Positions 9,632-18,329 of a stretch of DNA of 23,956 bases are shown piece by piece. The DNA lies in assembly GCA_943704525.1 (NCBI GenBank), contig CALSCQ010001831.1, positions 3,556 through 27,511 on the forward strand, in the 5' to 3' direction. The stretch is from Pigoraptor vietnamica. Taxonomy: Eukaryota > Opisthokonta > Filasterea. The position numbers were made by a program, and so were the translations under genes. The notes beneath the pieces were generated by a model that had not been told where the DNA came from, searched no databases, and worked only from the letters and a program-made list of their open reading frames with translations. Within the stretch, counting starts at the first letter, position 1, and each line of letters begins with the position of its first letter.

Positions 9632-11323
9632 ATGGGTCGTGAAGCGGCGCCGCGCGCACAAGCGCACGCGCTCCCTCACACGGCAGCGACTGCGCCGCGG
9701 GTCGGCATGGAAGGCACGCACGACATGCTCGCAGCCTACGTGGTATTCCGCGATGCCCTCGAGAAACTGTCGAAATCCAACGCAAGGGGCACGTACCCTC
9801 CGGGGACTGGGCTCTTCCCCCTCAAGCCGATTGGGTTCGCCATCGACTCCAACACGCGAAGCTTTGCGGCGCCTGTGAAGGCCGCCGACAACGTCCAAGT
9901 GAGGCACTGGTTCAACGCCACTCCGCTGGGCAGCAGGGATGAGCACCTCGAGAAGAATGCGGAGCACCAGCGCCACGGCGCCGTCACGCTCAGCGTCGAT
10001 TACCTCCGCCAACTCGTGAGAGAGAAGGGCGACGGCGGCGCCGCCGAGGCGGTCGTTCTCGCTCGCCGCGCTCTTCGTAAGGGAAAGTGTTTTCTACGTC
10101 GAGGGAAGTGCGTCCTGCGCCGAGTATTGCTATAACCAGCTGCTTGAGATCATGCCCACCGGTAGTGACAAGTGGGTTTCGGTCTGTTTCATGGACGAGC
10201 ACGGTGGGTGGCGCGACCCTCACGATGTGCTCGCGGACTTGTGCGTTGCAGCGCGCGAGGTCCCCTTTGGCGATTTGCGCACCATGAAGACTGTCCTGGA
10301 CCCGTCGGTGCGCGTCGCGTTTGAGATTCCCGCTGACCGCTTCCGTCTCGATTGCGACGAGATGTGCAAGGAGATATGCTACGACGTTGAGGCGGCGCTC
10401 ATGTGCGGCGAGCGAGGGGTCGCGCTCACGCCCTACAGACTCAACGTGTACGGCGAGGGCGGGATCTTCCGGCCGCACGTGGACACCCCCGTGCGCGGTG
10501 ACATGATCGGGACGGTGGTCGTCGTTCTTCCCGTCACGCACAAGGGTGGTGCGCTTGTCGTCCGCCACGGGACACGGGAGGCGAAGTTTAAGTCGTCCAA
10601 GGCCGATTGGGGCAGCTGATGTGCGTTTTTCGGCGACTGCGAGCACGAGGTTGAGCAAGTGACAAAGGGTGCGCGCGTGACCGTCACATTCATCATGACG
10701 CCGGCGGCTCCGAACAGGTATTCGCCGCCGAAAGGCACCGTGCGGAGGTGGAAGTCCACACGAATCGTGAGAGAAGGAGAGATTGACGCGAAGAGGGCGC
10801 AGGCGCTGCGTGACATGATCGGGGAGGGCGCGGCGGCGATTGCGCGCAGGCATGGCGGGCGGGCCTCGACCACAAGTACACGATGTTTGCGCTTTCGGGG
10901 GCCATTGAGGGCACCTGCATGAAGGGGGTTGACGCGGAAATGTACCGCGCCGTGACGGAGGCTCGGCCGGGCGGGGGACGCTTTGAGGTGACGCTGATGC
11001 CGGTGCTGCAGTGCCGGTACGAGGAGAGCTACGAGTCTTGCAGCTACGAGATATCGGAACCCTGGGATCTGCTGGAGGTCAGCGGCAATCGGGTGTACCC
11101 GTGCACGGAAGCGGACATTCTGTTTGCTGCGGGCGTCACGTGCGACAAGCCGCGGCATCCCTTCGCCAAAGTTCCGTTTCTTGAGGACGGCCTCACTGAC
11201 GATCGCGGAGAGGGCGGTACCGTGCTGAGGCGCCACTATGTCGAGGGAACAGAGTACACCGGAAACGAAGGCACTGCGAGCGTGTATGAGGGCGTCTATT
11301 GCCGCGGCGCCATTATTGCATAG
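9632..11323 (+). pseudogene. Decayed intronless 2OG-Fe(II) oxygenase
   Basis: Coding similarity runs through three reading-frame segments. The first, from ATG 9632 (or ATG 9707), stays open to about 10050. The second, in another frame, runs from about 10060 to TGA 10617-10619 and continues in the same frame past the stop to about 10855. The third runs from about 10862 to TAG 11321-11323. The double-stranded beta-helix core is recognisable: LNVYGEGGIFRPHVDTP with metal ligands His 10476-10478 and Asp 10482-10484, GGALVVRHG, the distal His in DCEHEV (10644-10646), and the 2OG-binding Arg at 10674-10676. The last segment has KYTMFALSGA...KGVDA and a family-like end YTGNE...YCRGAIIA. The order matches stand-alone Fe2OG dioxygenases common in fungi, oomycetes and amoeba-associated large DNA viruses. 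Two frameshifts and one nonsense codon indicate a pseudogene; sequencing error is the alternative. No GT-AG intron explains the breaks. Confidence 0.75.
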
Positions 11324-12016
11324 CTGTGCGATGTGTAGCTGACCCCCATCTACGTGGCCACGGAGATGCGTAGCCCGGGCTCGGGTAGCAACAGCCGTGA
11401 GCGGTGAGTGGAGTTCGATTGCCGCCTGTTCTTTCACAATAAACGTGACGCGTTCTGCAGGAATATCAAGAGAGCTGAAGTAGCTACTGGGGGAGTACCG
11501 CAGTGACTGGGCTCTGGCCGTGCCGAGCGGCAGCGCACGGGGGCGCCGCCGGCCGTCCGGGACGGCCCAGTCCGCCAGTTGACGGTGATCTGGCGACGTC
11601 CCGTCAGTGGGCCAGGGCACTTAATGTAATGGTAAACGACCACTCGGTTTTAATGAAGAAAGCTGGCTGGAGACAGCAATACAACGCCGTCGTGGGTCTC
11701 AGTAGCCGGCCAGCCAACTCCGCAGTCGAACCCAGTGACGGCGGGGCAGTTGATGCAACGGCTAAGCGACGCGTGTCTGGACAATTGTATCCGGGGCATC
11801 TGATTACTGTATTGGGCTTGACGCGGGTTTTTTGCGTGTTAGCGGCACGGGAAAGCCCTCTGCCGCTTAGTCAAACCGGAGCCTTCTGAGGCACCCGCGC
11901 CGTCTTTTTACGATCTTTTCTCCCTCAGAATAGTAGCTACGAGTGCCGTAACCGTAGCCATTAGAGCTAGCAAGTGAGTGGAAGAAACGGGTGAGGGAAA
12001 AAAAGCCCCGGCCGTG
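11324..12016. other. Intergenic with hairpins and a diverged repeat
   Basis: No supported exon in 693 bp. An AATAAA lies at 11438-11443, about 115 bp after the oxygenase stop, and could be its polyadenylation signal. Hairpins are at 11573-11595 (CGCCAG/CTGGCG) and 11685-11743 (CGCCGTC/GACGGCG plus TGGGT/ACCCA). The segments near 11617-11641 and 11745-11770 resemble each other. Confidence 0.5.
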
Positions 12017-13411
12017 ATGGCTCCACCGGCGGTCCCGGTCGGCGACGCACCGCGACCCGGAGTGAACGGCTCCGCAAACAGTCGGCCTAAAGCGGACGCG
12101 GCCAATTTCTCCGTTGGCTTTGATGCCTTCAAACTTTGCTCGTCTAAGCCTACTAACAGCCGGGCGCATGCGAGCGGGCAGCAGTCGTGGCCGTCCGACA
12201 GTGCGGTACCCGTCGCCCCCGCCGACGTTCCGCCGACGCTATGGGGCATTCACGGTCGCTTGTATGATCTGACAAAGTTTTACGAGCGCCACCCGGGAGG
12301 GCGGTATTTCCTCGAGCGCTCGCGTGGGCTCGACATTAGCGTGATGTACGAGGCTTGTCATGCGCCGAAAACGGATGCGAAGCGGCGGCACATGCTGGAA
12401 GAGTTCGCCGTTGGAGAGGCCGCGACAGTCGACATGACGCGCGATCCCACCTCTGCCGATTGGCGCCATCTCCAGGACGAACACTCGTTCTTCCAGCGCA
12501 TTCGGCGGCGCGTGTGGGAGGAGTGTTCGCCCACCGATTACCAGCGCTTGTACGACGCGGCGGTGACTTCGTTATTGTTCGTATTCATTGCCTCTCTCGC
12601 GGCACTCGCCGTCAACGCGCACGCGTGGACGTGGGGGCGCATGACGCTCGGCGCGCTCGTGTGCGCAGTGTCGCGCGTCGTGCTCTTTGGTGCGGGGCAC
12701 ATGTACATTCACAGCGGGCGGCGTCAATTCGGCGACGTCCTCGTGGACCTCATGCTGACGTCCTCTTTCCGGTGGAAGCGCACGCACATCTTCGTGCACC
12801 ATCCCTTTACCAACCAAGGCCGCGACGTGGACCACACCTCGCTCGGTCGCCTGCGCCGGTGGCCGCTCTTCCGTCGATACTTTTACGTTGCCCTGGAAAA
12901 CCTTTGGAAGCGGTTCGTCGAGGGCTTCTCGTCCGTCCTCGCCGCCGATTCGCGCCCACCTCTGCGCTACATGGTCGCGCGCCTGGAGCTCGTGGGCGAG
13001 GTCGCCCTCTTCGCGTGGTGCGGGGCGCTGCCGTGGCTTCTCGTCACGTGGACGTTCGCGAACGCGCTCTACCAGTCGATGCTCCTCGCAGGGCACTACA
13101 CTGACGTGTGCCAGCTCAACGGGCGGCACTTTGACGACTGGGCCGTGCACCAGATACTCGTCACCAACGACTTCAAGATAACCGGCGTCCCCTTCGTCGA
13201 CTGCCTCGCCTCGGCCAGCCTCTCCGTCCACACCGCGCACCACCTCTTCCCGACGTTCAACGCGATGGCGCTCGTGCGCGTCGACGAGATCATATGGGAG
13301 ATGTGCCGCGACGAGGGCATCCCGCGCCGCGAAATACCGTACCTGTGGCGGCTGTGGCCAGAGATGCGCGCCAACCTCTTCTCGCCGGACAGCACGGACA
13401 AGTCCCAATAA
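12017..13411 (+). CDS. Cytochrome b5-fused membrane fatty-acid desaturase (single exon)
   Basis: A 464-residue protein starting at ATG 12017; the frame extends 13 codons upstream to a GTG, not taken as a start. A cytochrome b5 domain (about 75-135) includes LWGIHGRLYDLTKF and the haem-ligand motif HPGG near residue 92. The desaturase domain has three histidine boxes: HMYIH (about 228), HIFVHH (257) and HTAHH (405). Hydrophobic helices lie near 170-195, 205-225 and 330-365. These proteins act in the endoplasmic reticulum, taking electrons from the fused b5 to insert a double bond into an acyl chain, with the boxes binding two iron atoms. Front-end desaturases usually have Gln at the start of the third box; here it is His, so regiospecificity is uncertain and a sphingolipid or other acyl substrate is possible. 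There are no introns, unlike most neighbours. Confidence 0.88.
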   Translation: MAPPAVPVGDAPRPGVNGSANSRPKADAANFSVGFDAFKLCSSKPTNSRAHASGQQSWPSDSAVPVAPADVPPTLWGIHGRLYDLTKFYERHPGGRYFLERSRGLDISVMYEACHAPKTDAKRRHMLEEFAVGEAATVDMTRDPTSADWRHLQDEHSFFQRIRRRVWEECSPTDYQRLYDAAVTSLLFVFIASLAALAVNAHAWTWGRMTLGALVCAVSRVVLFGAGHMYIHSGRRQFGDVLVDLMLTSSFRWKRTHIFVHHPFTNQGRDVDHTSLGRLRRWPLFRRYFYVALENLWKRFVEGFSSVLAADSRPPLRYMVARLELVGEVALFAWCGALPWLLVTWTFANALYQSMLLAGHYTDVCQLNGRHFDDWAVHQILVTNDFKITGVPFVDCLASASLSVHTAHHLFPTFNAMALVRVDEIIWEMCRDEGIPRREIPYLWRLWPEMRANLFSPDSTDKSQ

Positions 13412-13720
13412 CACCCGATAGCAGCGTTTGAAGAGGGTTCAAAGGGCAGTGTGCAACGTGTAAGAGCGGTAGCAACGACAAAATCTTAGAGATTTTGAAA
13501 TGACCCTTTTAACGAAGCGAGATCGGGGAATTCTATACACGTCGACTCACGCTTCGCCACACGAGTCCATAGGCCGCCGCAACGAATCGCACCAGAGCGA
13601 CGATGGACGGTCCGAGAGCATCACACGCAAACGCGGAAGAAAAAAAAAGTGAACGCAGAAAACTCTTACGCACGCAGAGGCAGAAGACAGCGGGAACGCG
13701 CGGAAAAGCAGGGCATGGGG
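13412..13720. other. Convergent intergenic region between desaturase and SmG genes
   Basis: Both genes end towards this 309-bp stretch, so it should hold two 3' untranslated regions. A short hairpin at 13479-13497 (CAAAATC, loop TTAGA, GATTTTG) lies 68 bp after the desaturase stop. Nothing else is recognised. Confidence 0.5.
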
Positions 13721-14402
13721 CTATCCTATCCGTTGGAGAGCCTCAATCATAACAATGCTGTTGCCGCGAATCACCTGCGAAGAGAGAGGGAATACACTCA
13801 GCTTCCACAAACAACCAGTGAGACGTTGAACACGCGCGCAACCGAGCACAGACGTGAGTAGAAACTCGGGCACACACCGACACACACAGGCAGACCAGTG
13901 TGAGTTCGGGACGAAACAGCGGGCCAACTCACCACCATCCCAATGTTGTGCTTCTCCGTGGGCGATGCCTCCTCGACGGCCTCGTCCAACACAATGTTCA
14001 TGAAGGGGTCGAACCCACGAAGCACGCCGCTCACGTGCCGATTGCCGTTCAGTGTCACTGCAGCGAGCGTGGAGTTTAGAGTGCGAGTGGTTGCGAATGT
14101 CCCCACGCAGGCAGAAGGTAGCCACAGTTGTCCGCGTACGCCGGCCCGATCAGACACGGCGTGAAGTTAGAGGCACAATATCTCTACACGAAGTATGATG
14201 CATATACGAGTGTTTGTGCTCGACACTCACGGGCAACCTTCTTGTCCATGTACCTGCGTCGTTGGATTAAAGTCAGCAAAGTGCCTTATTTCCCGTCCCA
14301 ACAACAAGCAGGTTGTGCTTACACCTGCGCATCCGCGCATATGCGTAACAGTACAACGCGCGCAACTCACTTCTTGAGCTCTGGGTTCGGGGCCTTGCTC
14401 AT
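13721..14402 (-). CDS. SNRPG: Small nuclear ribonucleoprotein G, SmG (4 exons)
   Basis: Exons 14402-14371, 14253-14231, 14057-13933 and 13774-13721 encode 77 residues, essentially the length of human SmG. The sequence starts [17 protein letters not shown] and contains the Sm1 motif [20 protein letters not shown] and the Sm2 motif [12 protein letters not shown]. SmG is one of seven Sm proteins forming the ring around the Sm site of U1, U2, U4 and U5, and of the minor U11, U12 and U4atac snRNAs. All three donors are GTGAGT and all acceptors CAG. Exon 2 is only 23 nt. The gene is divergent from the sorting nexin and convergent with the desaturase. Every splice junction is confirmed by continuity with the known family sequence. 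Confidence 0.97.
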
Positions 14403-15138
14403 TTTCGCAACAATCTATAGACACAAGTCGCTAAAAGACTTCTGCAAGCCGCTTTGGCGAAGATGCGATGCTCTGTCCAACGATGTTGACGATACGAGAG
14501 AGGATGACGCGCCAAACGGATGCGATGCAACGATGGATAAAAGGGAACAAACGCACTGTGAAGACAGAGCATCAGCTGTGTTGGCTAAGTATGGTTTTCC
14601 GATTCGGATTAATTTTTTACGAATGTTGTAACGGTTGCTGTTACGCGGTGTAAATCTCGAGTAATCCCGATAACAACTGAAATTCGCCCATAAGCATATT
14701 TCGTTGACAAGTGAAGAGTACAGTTTTCTATTTTAGAGTCCGTGCATGAAATACTACTTCTTATGGCAATTTAGCAAGTCAAAACAGAGTCCAGCTTGTG
14801 GCCAGCTGTGGTTGCTCTTGGTGTGTGTGTGTGCGGTGTGTCTCGCCACTCAGTCTCTCTCTGCGCGCTTCCCTCGGTTGCGTGCTCACTCATTTGAGAG
14901 GAGGGTCACGAAATCAACCACACACACATCGCTTGCGTCATTGGTTCTCCCCTTGTGTCACTTCACTCGTCACACACGAAAGTGAGTGTGGCGATTATGT
15001 CTGCGGCAGCAAGATCGCGAGATTTTCTGCGAATTGGCGCTGTGTTTATCGCCTTAATCACGTCTATATTTTCCCCGGCGGCCGTATTTGCGATCCGTGG
15101 TTTGCAGGAATTTTGTTCTTATAATTGCCGTATTGCAG
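14403..15138. promoter_or_regulatory. Divergent intergenic region between SmG and sorting nexin genes
   Basis: 736 bp that should contain both promoters. The sorting-nexin ATG at 15139 follows directly after TTGCAG, which looks like an acceptor, so an upstream non-coding or short coding exon may exist; ATG 14998 (MSAAARSR...) is one candidate whose donor could not be settled. No RNA gene or long repeat seen. Confidence 0.4.
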
Positions 15139-18100
15139 ATGATGGACTATGATGACGACGAGCCCGCCGTCGCGGTCATCCGCGCGAGGGCCGACAGCGA
15201 CACCCCTGCGAAGTGTGAGTGGACGCGCGCGCTTTGAGTGTTGTTGCTGTTGCACTTGCGCGTGTGCATTCGGTTTGAGATGGCATGTTGCATCAATCTC
15301 TTGGCGATTCAATGTTTTATGTGTATTACCAATTCGTTTGCCTACGTTTTTAAACGTCGCACTATCCAAGCCCCAGAGGCGCTTCTGGCGACTCATGCGA
15401 TCTTGTTTCTCACATGGGGCGGGTGTTTTCGCTTATTTTCGACACCATCACTCACACGCGCGCACGATCGCAGCCACGGGAGCTGCGGCTGGCGGCGCCA
15501 TTCGCGACCGGATTCAGTCCGTGAAGCTCAACGACGACGATGCCGCGAACGCGCGCCGTTCCGTCATCGACTTCAGCGACTCGGGCGACCTCATCATTGC
15601 GTGCGTAGCCAATTCTCTCACTTCTTGTGCAAGCAAGTCCGTGGATTTCCCATTTCGGCTGTTGCGGCGCTTTCTCGCTCACGCTGGCCTTTTTTCCCCC
15701 TGGACGCTGTGTGTCATGTTGCGTTGCGAATCTAACAGAGGATCGTCCGCGCACTGTGCAGTCTCTCGAACGCGGAGAAGCACGGCGATGGCATGGACGC
15801 CTATGTCAGCTACCAGGCAAGTGCCATCACCCTCTTGCTTGATATTTTCTCAATTTTTTTTCCCCCCCATTTCTCTCATCTGATTGCGCGTCGTCGTGTG
15901 TTCGATGTGGCTGACTGTTTTGTCTCCGCGCGCCCTGTGACGTCCAGGTGACGACAAAGACGACGATGGCCGTGTTTGCGTCGAGCGAGTTTTTCGTGCG
16001 CCGGCGCTACCAGGACTTCATCTGGCTCCGTCAGAAGCTGCAGAAGGAGTACCTTGACGTCATGGTGCCGCCCCTTCCCGCCAAGAAACAGATGGACCGG
16101 TGCGTTTGGCGCCGTTTTCAATTCGCCCGTGCGGAGGACTTGCGAATCGTTTCCTTACACTTGTGCGTGTGTGTGTTGCAGTTTCAACCCCGAGTTTTTG
16201 GAGAAGCGCCGCGTGTACCTCGAGCGCTTCCTTCGCCGCATTGCGGTGCACCCGAAGCTGCGCAACTCGACCGACTTCCACACGTTCCTCGAGGCCAAGA
16301 AATGGGTGCGTAACGGTTCTATGTGGCCGCGGGTTAGGGCCTTTCCTTTTTTCCGCGGGGGGGGGGGGGGGGTTGTAAGGCGCGTGGCTCCTCCGGCGTA
16401 GTAGTTGAGTGTTTACCATCGGAGAATAAGGAGATTGGAATCATTTCAGGCAATGAAGCTTATGTCGCCCCCGTATCGCGTGTGTGTTTGTGCTGCGCAG
16501 GCGCTTGACACGGCGAAGAAGGATCAGGGCGGCGTCTTCTCTGGCCTCGCCGACTCGATCTCGAAGGTCTCGTTCTCAAAGGTGGGCGCCGTCACATGCA
16601 GAGAGTCGAGAAGACCTTTCTCTCGCTGGCCCAATTTGGTCGACGTTGCAAGAGCTGTTGGACATCTTTCTTGTTTGATTGTCGCGCTTGCCGTCGCGTC
16701 GTGGCGGTGAATGTGCCATCGTGTTTTCCTTCGCGTGTGCCATACGCTGTGGACGGTCAGAATTGCAGGGGGCTTCGTCTTGATTGCGTCTTGTGTGTCG
16801 TCTTGTGTGTGCTTACTTTGCGTCTTGTGTGTGCTTCCTTTGCGTCTTGTGTGTGCTTACTTTGTGCGTCTTGTGTGTGCTTACTTTGCGTCTTGTGTGT
16901 GCTTACGCTGCGGCGGTTGGCGCGCGCAGAACAAGAACCAGGACGAGCGCTTCATCACGATCAAGACGAACATGCAGACGCTCAACGACAACCTCACCGT
17001 CATTGAGAAGGTCGGCTCGAAGGTCAAGAAGCAGCAGGAAGGTCCGTTCTGCGCCCCTGTGGTGGCTGGGGTTTCGTATCGCTTGTACTCCTGCGTCCCT
17101 GTTAATTACGTGAAGGATGTTGCGACAGGGTTGTTGCGTTGTGCGTATGTGTGTGTGTGTGTCACTGAAAGTAGTGTGCCTGAAGAGCGAGAAGTCTTTC
17201 TGTGAATTGTGCACGGCTGTTTGTGTGAGGGTCTACATGTCGCCTAGGTGGCATTTCATAGCTGCAAGCCCTAAGAGGCGACGACGACGCTCAAACCGCG
17301 CCTTTTCCCGCGCATGCAGACATCGCCACAGACATTGCCGAGCTGGGTCCCATCTATCAGTTGCTCAGCAACGCCGAGACGGAGATGTGCGACGTGTTTG
17401 CGACGATGGGCAAGTCGCACGAGCAGCTCTCGACGCTCTTCAAGGAGACGGTGGGCTCTCTTTACGCACGCACGCACGCGTCGGATTGACTCTTATTATC
17501 ATTCGGCGATTGTCCGTTGCCTTCCTCTGCGCACGCACGCACGCATCTTGTCCCATGCTAGTTGCTGGTGGCCGCTTCTCACTGTTTTGCGTCGTGTGCG
17601 CTCGCAGGCGGAGAGCGTCGACACGCGCTTTTACGACCCCGTGCGCGAGTACCTGCTCTTCTGCGAGTCGGCTCAGGTGGGCAGTCAAAGGAAGACCGGC
17701 AAATTTCATTCACCGTAAACACATTTTCGCCATTTTCAACTTTGTGAGTCTATGTCATTCATTGTTGCCGACAATTCACTTACGTCCCCTTATCTCTCTC
17801 GACAACAGGACCTGCTCAAGAACCACGACGTCGTGGAGGGGCAGTACCTTGCCGCGAAGGCCGACCTCGAGAAGAAGGAGGCGGAGCGCAACAACGTGTC
17901 CAACTCGGACGGTCGCAAGGGCCTCGGCGGCCTCTTTGGCGGCGGCAAGCACCCCGAGACGGCCAAGCAGGAGCGCCTGGACAAGCTCGCGACGGTCATC
18001 AAGGAGGTGCGTGCGCGTGCGAGTGTGTTTGAACGTGCGTTGATGATCCATGTGTTCCATTGGTCGTGGTTTGTGTGCACCTGTCGCCGTCTCTAACTGT

Positions 18101-18329
18101 CGCCGTGGTGTGTCAGGCGGAGGATGCCGTCGCCGCCAAGGAGAAGGAGCTGAAGGAGCACGACCGCGAGGTGCTGAAGGAGTTTGACTACTTCGGCAAG
18201 GGCAAGGTGGCCGACATGAAGCACGTGCTCATCAACCACGCGAACATCCAGATTGAGTTCCACAGGAAGGCGCTCGCCCTTTGGGAGGAGCTCATTCCGC
18301 ACATCGAAAAGGTCCGCCCCAGCGAATAG
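15139..18329 (+). CDS. SNX-BAR sorting nexin, SNX4/SNX7/SNX30-like (11 exons)
   Basis: Exons 15139-15214, 15474-15600, 15762-15816, 15948-16099, 16182-16305, 16501-16581, 16930-17041, 17320-17450, 17608-17676, 17809-18006 and 18117-18329 join in frame to 445 residues. A short acidic N-terminus leads to a PX domain (about 78-178): YVSYQVTTKT, FFVRRRYQDFIWLRQKLQ with the RRRYxDF phosphoinositide-binding core, VPPLPAKKQ, and RRVYLERFLRRIAVHP. A linker and a BAR-type helical domain (about 215-440) follow, including ELGPIYQLLSNAE, REYLLFCESAQ, ERLDKLATVIKEAED and EFHRKALALWEELIPHIE, closest in layout to SNX7/SNX30/SNX4. Such proteins bind PI3P on endosomes and shape tubules for cargo recycling or autophagy. 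The third intron is GC-AG. The start is the least certain point. Confidence 0.9.
15817..15947 (+). other. GC-AG intron in the sorting nexin gene
   Basis: The exon ends TACCAG at 15816 and the intron begins GCAAGT, ending CGTCCAG at 15947. Splicing in phase 0 gives YVSYQ/VTTKT, which matches PX-domain sequence. Using the nearby GT at 15821 would shift the frame. CAG|GCAAGT is the usual GC-AG donor context. Confidence 0.85.
16357..16372 (+). repeat. G16 homopolymer in intron
   Basis: A run of sixteen G residues within the sorting-nexin intron 16306-16500. Its true length may vary or be misassembled. Confidence 0.9.
16786..16910. repeat. 22-bp minisatellite in sorting nexin intron 6
   Basis: About five tandem copies of a 22-bp unit consisting of GCGTCTTGTGTGTGC followed by TTACTTT, plus a partial copy at the left end. 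One copy has CTTCC for CTTAC and one has an extra GT. The array ends about 20 bp before the acceptor at 16929. Confidence 0.9.

Noticed and set aside
10016-10106. An intron explaining the first oxygenase frame change
   Set aside because: The donor GTGAGA is plausible, but the only in-phase acceptor ends in GAG with no pyrimidine tract, unlike every other acceptor here.
10617-10619. TGA read as a sense codon (alternative genetic code)
   Set aside because: The ZCCHC8-like, SmG, and 118-aa protein annotations use or avoid TGA as a normal stop, and the oxygenase also has frameshifts, so decay is simpler.
10433-11620. 395-codon minus-strand frame opposite the oxygenase remnant
   Set aside because: The sense strand carries clear Fe2OG motifs; the antisense frame has no recognisable domain.
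12355-13414. Plus- and minus-strand frames overlapping the desaturase
   Set aside because: Shadows of the desaturase frame, which alone has the HPGG and histidine boxes.
16786-16910. CRISPR-like array
   Set aside because: The units are directly abutting with no unique spacers, and lie in a eukaryotic intron.
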